From contig OY856409.1 of the NCBI GenBank assembly GCA_963693085.1, positions 294,786,058 to 294,850,057 on the forward strand: a stretch of 64,000 nucleotides of DNA, read 5' to 3'. The notes under the pieces are model-generated. The model saw only the letters and a list, made by a program, of their open reading frames with translations, was not told the DNA's origin and did no database searches. Source of the DNA: Alisma plantago-aquatica. Lineage: Eukaryota; Streptophyta; Magnoliopsida; Alismatales; Alismataceae. Shown here one piece after another: positions 35,211-46,720 of this stretch. The position numbers and the translations under genes were made by a program. Each line of letters starts with the position of its first letter. The stretch's first letter is position 1.

Positions 35211-37360
35211 TAAATCTCTTGAAGTGTTCACGAAGATTATAAATGAAGTATGAATTTGAAGAAAGTATTAAGAAACTTTTATGAGATCAAATGTTGAAAT
35301 AATTTGCATAAATACCTTGAGAACCTTCATAAAAGAACTGTGATAATGTATCACACATCAAATACGTATGAACATGATGATGTGTCAGAATGAAGGAATT
35401 ATACCATGATAAGTCATGATATAATTATCAATTAAATCTAATCTTCTTATATCCTCATAAATAAATAAGTAAATACATATATATATCATTAAATCATAAA
35501 TTGTTTACAAGACATCATATATGATATGATTTGGAATTGTCCCAATATGTCTAAAGGATCGAAACCTATATTAAGAAAGTAGTTTCTTGAGAAGGTTTAT
35601 CTATAAAACATGATAGATGAATATTACTATTAATTCCAATCCAACAACAAAATTGTTTTGCTAATAGGATAACTGAGTTCCTAAAGAATCAGTGGGAGTA
35701 AAAGTAGAACTCAAAATATTTGAGGTCAACAAAAGGGTACAATGAGAATGAAGAGCACCACAAGTTGTTGTGGAATCTCAGATCGTCACGTAATACAGAA
35801 CAAAATAGTTCTAGTAAAACACATCTAAAATTGGAGGATTGTGAATCCAACAATTTAGATATGTTAGTCATAACAGGATGAGCCAACTAGTCAACTAGAA
35901 GCTATAAAGTACCATAATATGAGTAATGGCTCAAAGCCATTATGGGATCCATGTAGTCTAATAAGGTAAGAACTTGATAGCACCACCTAAAGGGGTAATA
36001 CCTAAGGGGTGAAATAGGGTCTTGTGGAAAAGGACTGCATGTATAACAAAAAAGGACAAATTGGTAGAAAAGATTTTTCAAATCAGTTCAAGTTGTTGAA
36101 CATGATAGAAATTCCTTTACCAATTGTCAAGCTTGTTTTATGTTAAAAATAGGCTATGAGATTTATCATATGAAGATAGAAACCAGATTCCTTAGAAGGA
36201 ATACATCAAAGGATGTGTACGTGACACAACCTAAAAGGTTTTATAACTTCAAGAATGCAAAATAAAGTCTATAAACTACAAAATATGGGATTGAAATAAG
36301 CATCTTAGAGATGGGATCTTTTAATTTGACAAGACAGTCAAAGACTTTGACTTGAATCAAGAGAAAAGATGAAATCTGTGATTACAAAAGATTTAGTGGG
36401 AGCATATATGAATATTCCACATATGATGAGGAATACATATCAATATTGTGATTATTGAGAACTGGCATGAAAAACACCTTAAGAAATGAAGGATAAGGTG
36501 AAACATCTTATGAGATAAGGATCAAGATCTATATGGATAGTTCTTAAATGTTTCACAATATGAGTTTGAGCACATAAAATAGAAATGTGTTGAAGGAGTT
36601 CAACATGAGAAAGATTCAATGAGAGAGAACCTAGATTAGTCTATCATGAACCATATGTTCCATTTCTTATGAAGAATGGAAATGACATGATTAAGATGCC
36701 ATAAGATGTAGCAATGTATCTATCATTAATGCTATAAATGTACTTATCCCATATAATCTTTTATGTATTAGACACGACAAGATGATATTAAATTCCAATA
36801 AGGGTTATTGGAAAATCATTAAAGATATCCATTAATACTTGAGAACTATTTAGGGATAGATTGCTAATTATGAAAGATAGCAATACAAGAAGAGTGGATG
36901 TAAAAGAGTTACATTGATGCAAGCTTCCATAATGACAGAAGTGATCAGAAATGAAAACATGTTTGATTTAAAAGAGAAATGTTATTAATTGGAAGGGATT
37001 CAAACTAATAGTCATTAATTCTATTCTACAATAGAAGCTGAGTATGCTTGTGTTATGAACAAAGAGTGATGTTGTATAGATCTAGAAGTTCTATGATGAA
37101 CTTATATATGTTCCAACCATTGATGACTCAGTAGTGATACTACAACAACAATGGATCTCATTGTTAGGCAAGGAATATCAGATACCATATTACGTCAGTT
37201 CTGTTTCATATGAGAAATCGTACAACAAAGAGACAACAAAATGTGCAATATACTGACTATAAGCAAAGTGTTTCTAAGCCGTTGAATTAGCACTAGCACA
37301 ACAGAAACATGTTGGACATGTTTAGATCGCTAAGAAAATGCTTCATGGGTGATTGGCTCT
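35211..37360 (+). pseudogene. Element J integrase, RT and RNase H remnants
   Basis: Heavily decayed but collinear. KHKSLEVFTKIINEV near 35210 matches the copia integrase core. NLKGFITSRMQNKVYKL near 36230 and the following GIEISILEMGSF match the RT segment around the usual YGLKQA motif. YYNNNGSHC near 37140 corresponds to the RNase H phrase with DNNGAI. FMGDWL near 37345 matches the conserved polyprotein end just before the polypurine tract. Stops occur every few dozen codons and frameshifts are many. Confidence 0.65.
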
Positions 37361-37375
37361 AAGTGAAAGTGGGAG
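37361..37375 (+). other. Element J polypurine tract
   Basis: AAGTGAAAGTGGGAG lies immediately before the right LTR. Copia elements commonly end AAGTGGGAG-ATTGTTGG at this junction; here it is followed by TATATCGG. Confidence 0.8.
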
Positions 37376-38489
37376 TATATCGGTAAGGTATTCCCAGAGA
37401 TCCAATCATATAATGATTGACATAGCATATACAATAAGAGTTGATTAATAATTATAAAGGCAATCTTCCAGTTCATTTTGTTTCATTTAGTTATGAGATA
37501 ATGAGGAAACATTGTGAATGTATAAATAATGATGATACTCAATGGTGTATGCCTTCAAGTATGTGACTTAGAGAATGAGATCATACAGATGCTAAGAGTA
37601 TGTACATTCTTATTATGTCCCTAGGCGGTTGTTACTATAGAAGGTAGATAGACACCAGTAACACATAAGACTAGAATGTGGGTTGGTTGATGACTGAATC
37701 TCATTAGTCCTGATATGAAAATATCAAGCCAAGCACACAGATACATGTTAGGGATCCATGTAGCAGACAAACTCACCTTGAGAGTGATACATGGAAACCA
37801 TCATTGGTGGTCATAGTCCTTTCTCACATTGAAGGTGATGATTGTGATTCTTAGAACTGAAATCACTACACTCATTACATGTTGTTGGGTACACTTTGAC
37901 ATCATCAAATGCAGTCCTAAAACATGGGTTGTTATGACAGTGATGATTGGGTGACTTTGACACATGGTGACTAACTGTGAGTGATAGAGATGGGATTTTT
38001 CCCTCCTACTAGAGATTGATATCATGGTCACTTTATAAGCAAGATAGAGAAATGCATGCACATGCACATGTGAATCAATATATGATATCGAGGTCACATT
38101 ATCTCAGACGGTCTGCTCTTGGTTTAAGAAACATGGTTTGAACATTGAGAGGATGATGATTCCATGCCTCAACTTCACTTTGGATATCAGTGACAAAGGA
38201 ATTATACAATCATTGCAACACCTTACACAGATTGTAGGTTGAAGTTGTTCTCCAGCTTTCCATTCACTTGGGTAGCACTGATGTGGGACTAGGTACCGCT
38301 CTCTTCTTGTGATGTCATAAGTTAGTTATGGACATTTACTGCCAACTTTACATGGGACCTATAGGGTCACACACATAGGAACTCATCTAGAAGAGGAGTA
38401 AAATCTTGAATGATGATTGGATTGATTACAAAAGTGTTTAGATACTCAATTCATGAAATAGATCAGCTAATTACACCCCATTTGATTGT

Positions 38490-38965
38490 CTCACATGATA
38501 AGATGGATGTTTGGTGCACCAGATGACCGTCTCAAGTGTTAAGACAGATGTTTGGGTTTTCAGGTTGATCAAAAATTGAATTCGCTAATTTCTGCCCAAA
38601 CTAAGGTGTGAACCGACCAGTTCATTCTGTTGAACTGACTGGTTCGGCTCGACTCACCAAATGACCGTCTGGGTGAGCAAGACGACCGTCTCGCATGTGT
38701 GAGATCACTCAGTTAGGCTAGAGGAAGGTTCTAGATGCTTTCCCAAATTCATTTCGATTGTACAATTCTTGGGGTGCAAGGAATTAATGCTTAGTGTTAA
38801 TGGAAAACAAATTGCCAAATTCATATGCGATTTGACAACTGCAAACAAGCATCTCGTAGTATGAGAAGAGCATCTCACAGTGTCAGATGACCATCTTGTA
38901 GTGCCAGATGACCGTATGGACTTCCAGATGACCGTATGGACTGCCAGATGATTGTTTGGTGTCTC
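38490..38965. repeat. GATGACCGT / inverted-repeat array (J right LTR)
   Basis: Copies of CCAGATGACCGT or CAAATGACCGTCTGG recur between 38515 and 38950, with the best runs at 38870-38950. A separate inverted pair, CCAGTTCATT and GAACTGACTGG, lies near 38625. The core GACCGT is the same hexamer as in the A/E and G/D arrays. Confidence 0.65.
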
Positions 38966-39052
38966 GCAGGTTGCAAAAATTCAAGATATTCCGGTCCTTT
39001 CCACTCCCACACAAATCTCAAACATACTGGGAACCTTGGACCTAACCCTGCC

Positions 39053-39062
39053 TATAAATAGA
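39053..39062 (+). promoter_or_regulatory. Probable TATA box in J right LTR
   Basis: CTATAAATAG lies about 90 bp beyond the GACCGT array and is followed by a GC-richer stretch, the usual U3/R arrangement. There is no direct evidence for the start site. Confidence 0.5.
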
Positions 39063-39654
39063 GGGGTACTAGGGGCTTCCCAAAGCATAAAAACAATACA
39101 GACAATTGAGAATCAGTTGCTCTAATAATTGTTGTTCTCTCTGGTTGTGGTAACCTAGAGAGCCCAAGCAAGTCCTACCCGACAAGGGAGGGATAGCTAC
39201 AGGAGATAACAATTGAAGATCATTATTTTGGGAGAGCAAGTTGGTGACTAGTACACTAACAGGAGAGATAACTCCTTCCTGTTTGTTCTAGTTGAACAAT
39301 AGGAGTTCTAGTTGGTCCATGTGGACTACTATAGAGGCAGGAGTCTTTGGCTCCTGCTAGGAGGGCAAAGTCAACCTGCAGTCCATGGAGAGACCATAGG
39401 AGCCGCTATAGAAGTTGTGTTGTCTACATTCTATAGTGAAGACAAGGAGCTTCACAACCACCGTCTAAGAGAAACTAGGAGATAGTTGCAACTGCAATGA
39501 GTTGTAGTCGATGGACTTGCTCCAAGACCAAGTATAAACTTGTTAAATCATCCTTCCTATTTCATAGTAGTTGGCGTGATCTTGCTATTATAAGAATACA
39601 GATAGATAAATTTTTATTTCCATTGTTATACTTTGTGCCCGTATTTCGCAACAT

Positions 39655-40660
39655 GAGGTGCCTCAGTTTGACCCAATAATTGTAGCTAATCTAGCTTTCC
39701 AGTCTATTTTTGGATAGTTCATGGCCATGATGATGCATATGGAGGATAGAATGCTCGTACCCCAAGCAAGGGTAGTTTTTCCCCATGCAGAGTCTCAGGA
39801 TTCTAGGAAAACCTTTGAGAGGTTAAGGCGTGTGGGGATGATAGAGTATGCTGGTATGACGGATCTAAAAGATGTAGGCATGTGGTTAACATAGTTGGAG
39901 AAGACATTTAAGATCCTCAACATCCCAAAAGAGGATAAGGTGAAGTACGGAGTGTACCTATTGAAGGGAAGTGTTGGCCATTGGTGGGCCATTGAGGAGG
40001 AGAAGAGGCTTGGAGTGGTGATCAGTTGGGAGGAGTTTCAGCTAAAGTTTGTGATCTGATATTTCCTTGAGACCTACCTGGATGAGAAGATCCAGTAAGG
40101 ATCTATGATGATCAATGAGTATGAGGCCAAGTTCATAGAACTTTTGAGATTTTTCCCGCACATGGCTGTGTCAGGTAAAGGAGAGGATTAGACATTCTGA
40201 GAAGGTTTTGATCTCTGAGTTGACAATGATAATGCCAGGTTTAGAGAATAGAGAATGGTTTATGACGTTTGTGGAATCTGTAAGATGAATAGAACATCTA
40301 GCTATGGAGAAGCATGAGGCGAACACTAAGAAGAGACCGACACAGTTTCAAGGGAAATCTTCTAGAGGCTTCAAAAAGCCTATATTTTTAGCACCTCAGT
40401 CACAATAGATGTCAGTGGTTCAGTTACAGTGGTCGTCGAGCAAGGGAAGAAGTTGTAGCTTTCCACCAGCATGAGAAGGAGCTCACAGTGCGGAGTCAGT
40501 TTCAGTGATAGGGTCGTCCTGGCCACAGTTGGCACGGGGACCTATTATAGGTGTGATCCACAAGGACATCTGAGGTCATTTTGCCCAATGAAGGATGAGG
40601 AGACATTCGAGACAGAGTCAGCAAGGGTCACAGTAGTGACAGTTCAACAGTGACGAAGGC
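39655..40660 (+). pseudogene. Element B gag (after the copia insertion)
   Basis: The frame resumes EVPQFDPIIVANLAFQSIFG and continues through capsid motifs typical of chromovirus gag: DVGMWLT*LEKTFKIL, KVKYGVYLLKGSVGHWW (39950-39990), VVISWEEFQLKF and MINEYEAKFIELLRFFPHM (40110-40165). A zinc knuckle follows at 40537-40586 (YYRCDPQGHLRSFC) with the first Cys replaced by Tyr. Stops occur near 39715, 39890 and 40056, and frameshifts after 40170. In live elements gag forms the particle. Confidence 0.8.
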
Positions 40661-40789
40661 AGAGGACACAGTCACGCATCACATGCTGGTTCATCTGGGC
40701 AGGCCAATAGAGGATGAGGGCGACAATAAGAAACGATCTATGCTATGAGTCAGCCAAAAGGAGTAGTCAACCCTCGGGTCATGATAGGT

Positions 40790-41377
40790 TAGATGGAGTT
40801 ATTTCATTCTGATTTGTCTTCTTCCTATTTTCTATCTGTTTTGGTTGTCCCAGGTGCGACACACTCTTTTATCACTACATAAGTGATAGCTAGTTGTTAT
40901 TTTCCTATTAGTGATTGATCTGATAGCCTCCTTCTAGAAACCTCTTTGGTTGGTTCCGCCGAGTTGCGGGAGGTGTGTCAATCCTACGTTCTTTCTTTCT
41001 CAGGATGCAACATTCAAGTGGACCTTATACCAATTGACATGGACAGATTCGATATGAACCTTGGAATGGATACTTTGGAAAAGTATTGGGTGGTGTTGGA
41101 CTATAGTTCTAAGGTGGCTAAATTTTGTGATGGTGATGTTTCGTGGGTCTTCTAAGGAGATAGGAAGATTATCCCGACTTCCTCGGTGTCAATGATGACA
41201 GTAAAGAGGCTGATGAGGCAAGGTTGTGAGGCTTTTTTGGCACATGTGGTGGATGATAAGGTGAGGAACCCTAGTATTCAAGAAGTGCTCGTTGTTCATG
41301 ATTTTGAGGATGTGTTTCCTAATCAGTTTCCTAGTGTTCCTCCACCTCGGGAGAATTATTTTGAGTTGAAGATGTAG
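40790..41377 (+). pseudogene. Element B protease and RT-proximal linker
   Basis: VLVVPGATHSFIT near 40850 is the retropepsin active-site region. The catalytic Asp expected just before PGATHSF is Val, so the protease is dead even apart from the stops. ORF 40946-41155 continues through FDMNLGMDTLEKYWVVLDY, the conserved family segment (usually IL-GMDWL). ORF 41186-41377 contains VVHDFEDVFPNQFPSVPPPR, the usual linker into reverse transcriptase. Confidence 0.8.
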
Positions 41378-42600
41378 TTGCAGGAGCTTCTAGAGAAGGA
41401 ATTTATTAGACCAAGCACTTCCCCTTTGGAATGTTCCCATGTTGTTTGTTAAGAAGAAAGACGGATCTATGAGGTTGTGCATCAATTACCGGCTATTAAA
41501 CAAGGTGATGATCAGGAACAAGTACTCGTTGCCACCAGATAGACAATCTATTTGATCAATTGAGGGGTGATGTAGTGTTCTCCAAGATAGACCTGAGGCC
41601 AGGATACCACTAGTTGTGGATCAAGGCAGATGATATACCCACGTCAGGTTTTAGGACTCGGTATGGTCACTACAAGTTTGTGGTTATGTAGTTACAACTA
41701 ACCAATGCACTAGTAGTGTTCATGGATCTAATGAACAGAGTGGTCCAGCCTTATCTTAATCAATTTTTAGTTGTGTTCATCAATGATATCTTGATATACT
41801 CCAGAGACAACCAACAACATGAGCAATATTTACGACATATGTTGACTTTGTTGAGAGAGAACAAGTTGTATGCCAAGTTCAGTAAATGTGAGTTTGGATG
41901 AAAGAGGTATCTTTCCTTGGACACATGATATCTTCTAAGGGTGTTCATGTGGATCCCGGGAAGATTCAGCCAGTGCTAGAATGGGAGCAACGTAAGACAC
42001 CTACAGAGGTTTGTAGTTTCCTTGGCTTGGTAGGCTATTATAGGAGATCTATCAAGAACTTCAGTGCCATGGTGTTACCCCTAACAAAGTTGATGAGGAA
42101 AAAGTGTACCATTTGACTGGAATGACAAGTGTCAGTGTTCTTTATATCTTTTGAAGGAGAAGTTGACCAATGCACCAGTGTTAGTGTTGCCTAAATAGGG
42201 AAGGGCTATATCATCTTCTGTAATGAGTCGAAGAATGGTTTGGGTTGCGTGATGATGCAAGATAAGAATATGATTTCTTTTGCTTTGCGACAGCTTAAGA
42301 AACATGAGGAGAGTTGGGTGACGCATGATCTGGAGCTTGTTGTTGTTGTCCATGCCTTGAAAACATCGAATCACTACCTTTTTTAGCGAGAAATGTCAAA
42401 TATTCACCTACCATAAGAATATATAGTACATCTTTTAGAAGGAGAAGTTGAATATGCAACAATGATGTTGGATAGAGTTAATCAAAGATTATGATTGCAC
42501 CATAGACTACCAACCAGGGAAGGTGAAAGTGATGGCATATTCCTTAAGCAGGAAGTTTTCGTCGTCATCATTTGTTTATAAGGTGTAGTTGTTCTCTTTG
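41378..42600 (+). pseudogene. Element B reverse transcriptase and RNase H
   Basis: [18 protein letters not shown] (41380) and [13 protein letters not shown] (near 41470) begin the RT. The active-site box reads FINDILIYS (41782), where the family has YxDD/FIDD, so one catalytic Asp is Asn. A single-base deletion near 41895 shifts the frame from KFSKCEFG to [15 protein letters not shown]. The connection domain follows (ORF 41898-42116). RNase H is represented by LKEKLTNAPVLVLP (42150) and HEESWVTHDLELVVVVHALK (42303-42360), with stops. The order and motifs are those of chromoviruses. Confidence 0.85.
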
Positions 42601-42879
42601 GTGTGCCATAAGAGAGACATGTTTCTGCATGAGATGAATGTGAATTTGGAGGTCTCCTTGTTGGTAGGTTTGTTGGCTCAATTATAGGTGAAGCCTACAT
42701 TGAGTCAACAGCTCAGAGATGCACAGATGATAATGTGATACAACAAATTCAAGCAGAGTTTGGCATGAGAAATGAGATGGATTCCATGAGTTTGAGTATG
42801 GAACAATGTGTTACTATGGTAGAGTAATGGTCCCTGATGTTGATGATCTGAGGAAGTTGGTTCTAGGAGAGGCTCACTC

Positions 42880-43640
42880 TTTGATGTAAACTATGCATCT
42901 AGGAGGTACCAAAATGTACCATAATCTAAAAGATATTTATGGTGGCCTGGTTTGAAGTGTGATGTAGTTGAGTTTGTGAAAAAGTGTCCTAAGTGTCAAC
43001 GGGTTAAATCTAAGCATCAAAAACCTATAGGGACTTTGCAACCGTTGTCTATACCACAGTGGAAATGGGATCGTATCACAATGGACTTTGTGGTTGGGCT
43101 TCCTAGGACAGCCAAAGGTTATGATTCCATATGGGTGATAGTGGACAGTTTGATCAATTCAACACACTTCCTTCCTGTGAAGACAATGTATACAGCTGGG
43201 AAGTTAGCATAGGTGTATGTTGATGAGATAGTCCATTTGCACGGTATCCCAGTGATGATAGTGTGCAATAGAGGTCCTCAATTTACTAGTCTCTTTTAGG
43301 ATCATCTACATACAACCATAGGTACACAGTTGAGGTTCAGTACTACTTTTTACCCACAGACAGATGGATAGTCTGAGAGGACTATATAGACATTGGAGGA
43401 TCTGTTGAGAGCCTGTGTCTTGCTATTTTTGGGTTGTTGGTATGTACACCCCAATTTGATAGAGTTTGCATACAACAACAGTTATCAACGAAGTATCGAT
43501 ATGGCACGGTACAAAGCTATGTATGGGAGGCGTTGTAGATCTTCATTGTGTTGGTACAAGATGGGTAAGTATCAGCTTTTGGGGGATGAGCTTGTATAAT
43601 AGATGATAGAAAAGATTAAGATAATACAACAATAGCTGAA
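42880..43640 (+). pseudogene. Element B integrase zinc-binding and catalytic core
   Basis: The zinc-binding end (CPKCQRVKSKHQK, 42980) and core (ITMDFVVGLPRTAKG with the first Asp, 43075) are clear. The second catalytic Asp is Asn (IVCNRGPQF, near 43260). The third acidic residue remains in SERTI (43372). Four TAG codons interrupt the core: after GKLA, after SLF, after QTDG and after SERTI. Three stand where relatives have Gln and one where they have Trp. ORF 43393-43599 carries the downstream LLRACVLLFLGCWYVHPNLI segment. Confidence 0.9.
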
Positions 43641-44121
43641 GGTAGCCCAGGATAAGAAGAAATCTTATGCTAATAATCATCTTAGGCCCTTGGAGTTCCA
43701 AGTACAATACAAGATGTATCTCAAGATCTCTCCTTGGAAAGGCATGCTAAGGTTTGGGAAGAAGGGTAAGTTGGCTCCCATGTATATGGGACCTTACCCT
43801 GTGGTAGCTCGTGTTGGAAAAGTGGCTTATAAGTTGGAGCTTCGACATGAGTTTCACATGTTGCATCTGGTGTTCCATGTTTCCATGTTGAGGAAGTGTT
43901 ATCCTGACATAGAGCTTATGTTGCAGCCCGTTGAGGTTGAGCTGGATGTGGATGTGTCATATATGGAGGGTCTTGTGTTGATCCTTGATAGAAGGGTGAA
44001 GAAGCTGAAGAAGAAGGATATCATTTTGGTTAAGGTTTTGTGGCATCACATTGGTGAAGAGGAAGCCGCATGGGAGTTGGAGGAGGAGATTTGTAGGAAG
44101 TATCTATCTCTTTTTGCATAG
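43641..44121 (+). pseudogene. Element B integrase C-terminus and chromodomain
   Basis: This 143-codon open stretch (43690-44121) is the best-preserved coding piece of B. It runs through GKLAPMYMGPYPVVARVG, then LHLVFHVSMLRKCYPD, to a chromodomain with ILDRRVKKLKKKDIILVKVL and WHHIGEEEAAWELEEEI. It is close to the matching part of A (4071-4406). In this family the chromodomain is thought to steer integration to methylated-histone heterochromatin. The natural stop TAG is at 44119. Confidence 0.85.
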
Positions 44122-44161
44122 GATTTGGGGGGGGGGGGAATCCTTGTTTGGGGTTTATGAT
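44122..44161 (+). other. Element B 3' untranslated end and polypurine tract
   Basis: A run of 12 G at about 44127-44138 and TTTGGGGTTTATGAT directly before the LTR start TGTAAGACTCC are the candidate polypurine sequences. The pure G run may be a slippage expansion. Confidence 0.65.
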
Positions 44162-44460
44162 TGTAAGACTCCTGATCTAGCTTAGTGCTTGATCTTGTTT
44201 TCTTTACATAATATGATGCTTAAATCTTAATCTAATCATGTTATGAACCTTAATAAGATGTGACACATTTATGTTTTCAATTTGGTCCAGTTTGAATGAT
44301 GTTTGAGCTAGTTATGCTATATGTATGTTTGTTATGGACCAAGTTGCAATTTACCCATGTTGAGGGTTTATCTTGAATTTGTCGCATGTTGGTTGTACCT
44401 ATTGTGCCCTAGAATAATTAGAGAAAGACTAATGCTTAGGGGAGCCTTGTTGGATCTTGG
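44162..44460 (+). repeat. Element B 3' LTR, first part
   Basis: It begins TGTAAGACTCCTGATCTAG and matches 22891-23190 in the 5' LTR up to TTGGATCTTGG, where element D is inserted. Its last five bases, CTTGG, are D's target duplication. Confidence 0.9.
44456..44460. repeat. Left target-site duplication of element D
   Basis: CTTGG is matched at 51756-51760. B's 5' LTR has the uninterrupted sequence GGACCTTGGATGATGAGG near 23183, confirming the empty site. Confidence 0.9.
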
Positions 44461-46706
44461 TGGTGCATTTCTGCCAATGGTGTTACACGCTACTCAATTG
44501 GAGTTTGAATAGATGCAACCCCACAGACAGACACACATAGGTGAATTCACTTTTGATATTTATAAAACCTAACTTAACACCTACTCACACTAAAACAACT
44601 ACACCCACAAGCACATGGGGTCGTGTCATAGTATAGGAAGGAGGCAAGTATAGGGTCGATCCACAGGGAAAAGACAGGGCACTAGATCTAGGTTTAGTTT
44701 TGCTAGGTTCCTACTGCAGAGACTAGGGTTAAGGGTTTGAAGATTGTTTTTATTGTTAAACTAATATGAACAAATGAACAATTAAAGGTAGGAATGAAAA
44801 CTAAGTTAACCCCTAGACTAGATTAAAGCTAAAGAAGCAATAAAGGATTAAACTAGATATGAAAAGGGAAAATTACACTAGGGCAAGCAAGAGAAGAGCA
44901 AAAGAGAAATTAAAGTGCTAAACTAGCATGAACAAGGCAAGAACAAATCAAGAAGCTAACTAGGCAATAAAAGAGCTAACTAAGCTAAGCAAGCACAAAA
45001 CTAGGGTTTTAAGAAGTAAAGAGAGGTGTGGGATGTTTAGGGGTATGAACTTGTCAACGAGGTTGGGGGTGATGACATATAAGCATTACTCATCCATTAA
45101 GATTATCCAAACCAAACAACTAGTTAGATTCTAATGAATTGACCTAAGCTACTAGATGGCCATGGATGAGATGGGATATGTATAGGGGAACTAGTCCCTA
45201 ACAACTCCCATTATGCTTACGAGGCTCAATTGAGTTAGGGATTATGTTCAATTCAATTAGAGTCTAATCAAGTCTAGGTTTCTAGATTAGACACTCCTAG
45301 GGCAATTAGGGGCCGAGGGTAGTAATGGGGAGGTGAAATTAGGGTCTTGGACCCCAATTCCCCCACATTCTAGCCTTGAGAAGGCTCCATGCTAATTGCA
45401 CTATAATTATCTAATCTAGCTACTTAGATCTCTCACTTAGTTTTAGTAAGATTGATTAGGATGTAGGATGGGAGGCAACTTAGGGATCCAAGAATTGGAC
45501 CTAGGGGCAAATACCAACATTCACATATATAAGCAATTTCTCTAAATTCCTAAGTGATTTCACACACAAACCAATACGAAATTCATGGAGAATGAGATGC
45601 AAATAGAACATAATCATTGCCAAATGAAATCATAATGTTTACATATCATTTTTCCCCAACATGGTATCAAAGTAACATAATTTCCTCCAAGCAACCCACC
45701 AAGAGGGGCCTAGCTACTCATATACATGGAAAATACAAAAAGAAAGGAAGAAGAATGAGTAGAGGAGTGAAAAGCCATGATGAGATCGGTGAAGATTCCT
45801 CCTCCTCCACCTCCTAGTAGCTATAGCTCGAGCTCCCTCCTCCAAGGTAGGTGAATGGCATGGATGTATGGTGGAAATGGGTGAAAACAATGGAAAACTA
45901 GGGTTTTAGTGGTGGAAATGGTAAAATTGAGGTGGAATGAAGTGGGAATGGATGGAGGATGAAATGGGGAGGCTAGAGTGGTTGTAGGGTATCTAACCTC
46001 GTGTCCCATCTGCCACCTAGGTATATATAGGTGTGGGGGAAGCATTAGGTTAAGTGGAGGCAAAGTGGGTAGAATAGTGCAGAAAATCGGGTAAAATTGT
46101 GTGTAGCACAGCCGTGCTGGGCTGCACGGCCATGGTGGGCAATGGGTAGCATGGCCGTGGTGGATGGGAACGGCCGTGGTGAAAAAATGGAATAAAAAGG
46201 GGAATTATGGGTTTCTGGGACTGGTAGCACGGCCGTGCTGGCCAGCACGGCCGTTCTGGGAACTCGCAAAATGACCATTCTTGATAGCACGGCCGTTCTG
46301 GCCAACTGGGTCAATTTTTGAAGATTCTGTTGATTGGTGCATGTCCCAGAACGTCCATTCCATGGTAGCACAGCCGTTCCAGGGTCCTTCCCCTGCATTT
46401 GAGTGTTGAACTTGGCCATCCATGAAGGTTATTGTTTCAATACATCCTTTGACCACTTGGGATAGGTTTGGAGTGGTTTTGGCCTCATTTTGGGCTCCTC
46501 CAAGCCTAGGGAAACCCAAAATTCAACCATCTTATTTCCAATCCATCAAGTAGTGGCCAAAGTACCTATAAAACATGCAAAAACCATCCATAAGTGCATT
46601 TGACAATAAAACACATATTGAGGGAAATGGCATGTAATCTAACAGTTATAGATGTGATTGAAATACAAAATGACACAAGATCAAGCCCTAAAATAGGGTT
46701 GAATCA
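44461..46706 (-). repeat. Element D left LTR (3' in element orientation)
   Basis: It starts TGGTGCATTTCTGCCAATGG and ends GGGTTGAATCA, and is collinear with 49515-51755. The palindrome array lies at 46105-46390. Short ORFs on either strand (45821-46063, 46045-46519) are present in both LTRs, differ between them, and show no domain. Confidence 0.9.
46105..46390. repeat. GCACGGCCGTGC palindrome array (D left LTR)
   Basis: About nine copies of a GCACGGCCGTGC-type word lie within 290 bp. One perfect 12-bp palindrome at 46227-46238 is joined through TGGCCA to GCACGGCCGTTC at 46245-46256. Others are AGCACAGCCGTGC, TGCACGGCCATGG and AGCATGGCCGTGG. Most variants differ by C-to-T or G-to-A changes at the CG steps. 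Confidence 0.85.
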
Positions 46707-46720
46707 TCACCCCAAACTTG
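46707..46720 (-). other. Element D polypurine tract
   Basis: The minus strand reads CAAGTTTGGGGTGA directly before the LTR start TGATTCAACCC. The same tract type occurs in G at 22216. Confidence 0.85.

Larger units (their letters stand above)
27294..39652 (+). mobile_element. Element J: decayed Ty1/copia element inside element B gag
   Basis: A left LTR fragment (27294-27527) matches the start of the right LTR (37378-about 39652). Between them, on the plus strand, are gag with a zinc knuckle, integrase, reverse transcriptase and RNase H in copia order (integrase before RT), then a copia-type polypurine tract. J carries a solo LTR (F) in its left part and a retroposon (K) within pol. Exact outer ends are uncertain: flanks 27278-27293 and 39653-39668 share an imperfect 16-bp match, longer than the usual 5-bp duplication. 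Confidence 0.75.
37378..39652 (+). repeat. Element J right LTR
   Basis: The first ~230 bp match 27294-27527. The LTR continues through a GATGACCGT-rich array (38490-38965) and ends near CGCAACA at 39652, after which element B gag resumes. CTGCCTATAAATAGAGGGG near 39050 is a likely TATA box (CTATAAATA). About 2.27 kb is long for a copia LTR. ORFs inside it lack domains. Confidence 0.65.

Noticed and set aside
44127..44138. Run of 12 G as a G-quadruplex or regulatory element
   Set aside because: It sits exactly where a polypurine tract is expected before the 3' LTR. Slippage of that tract explains it.
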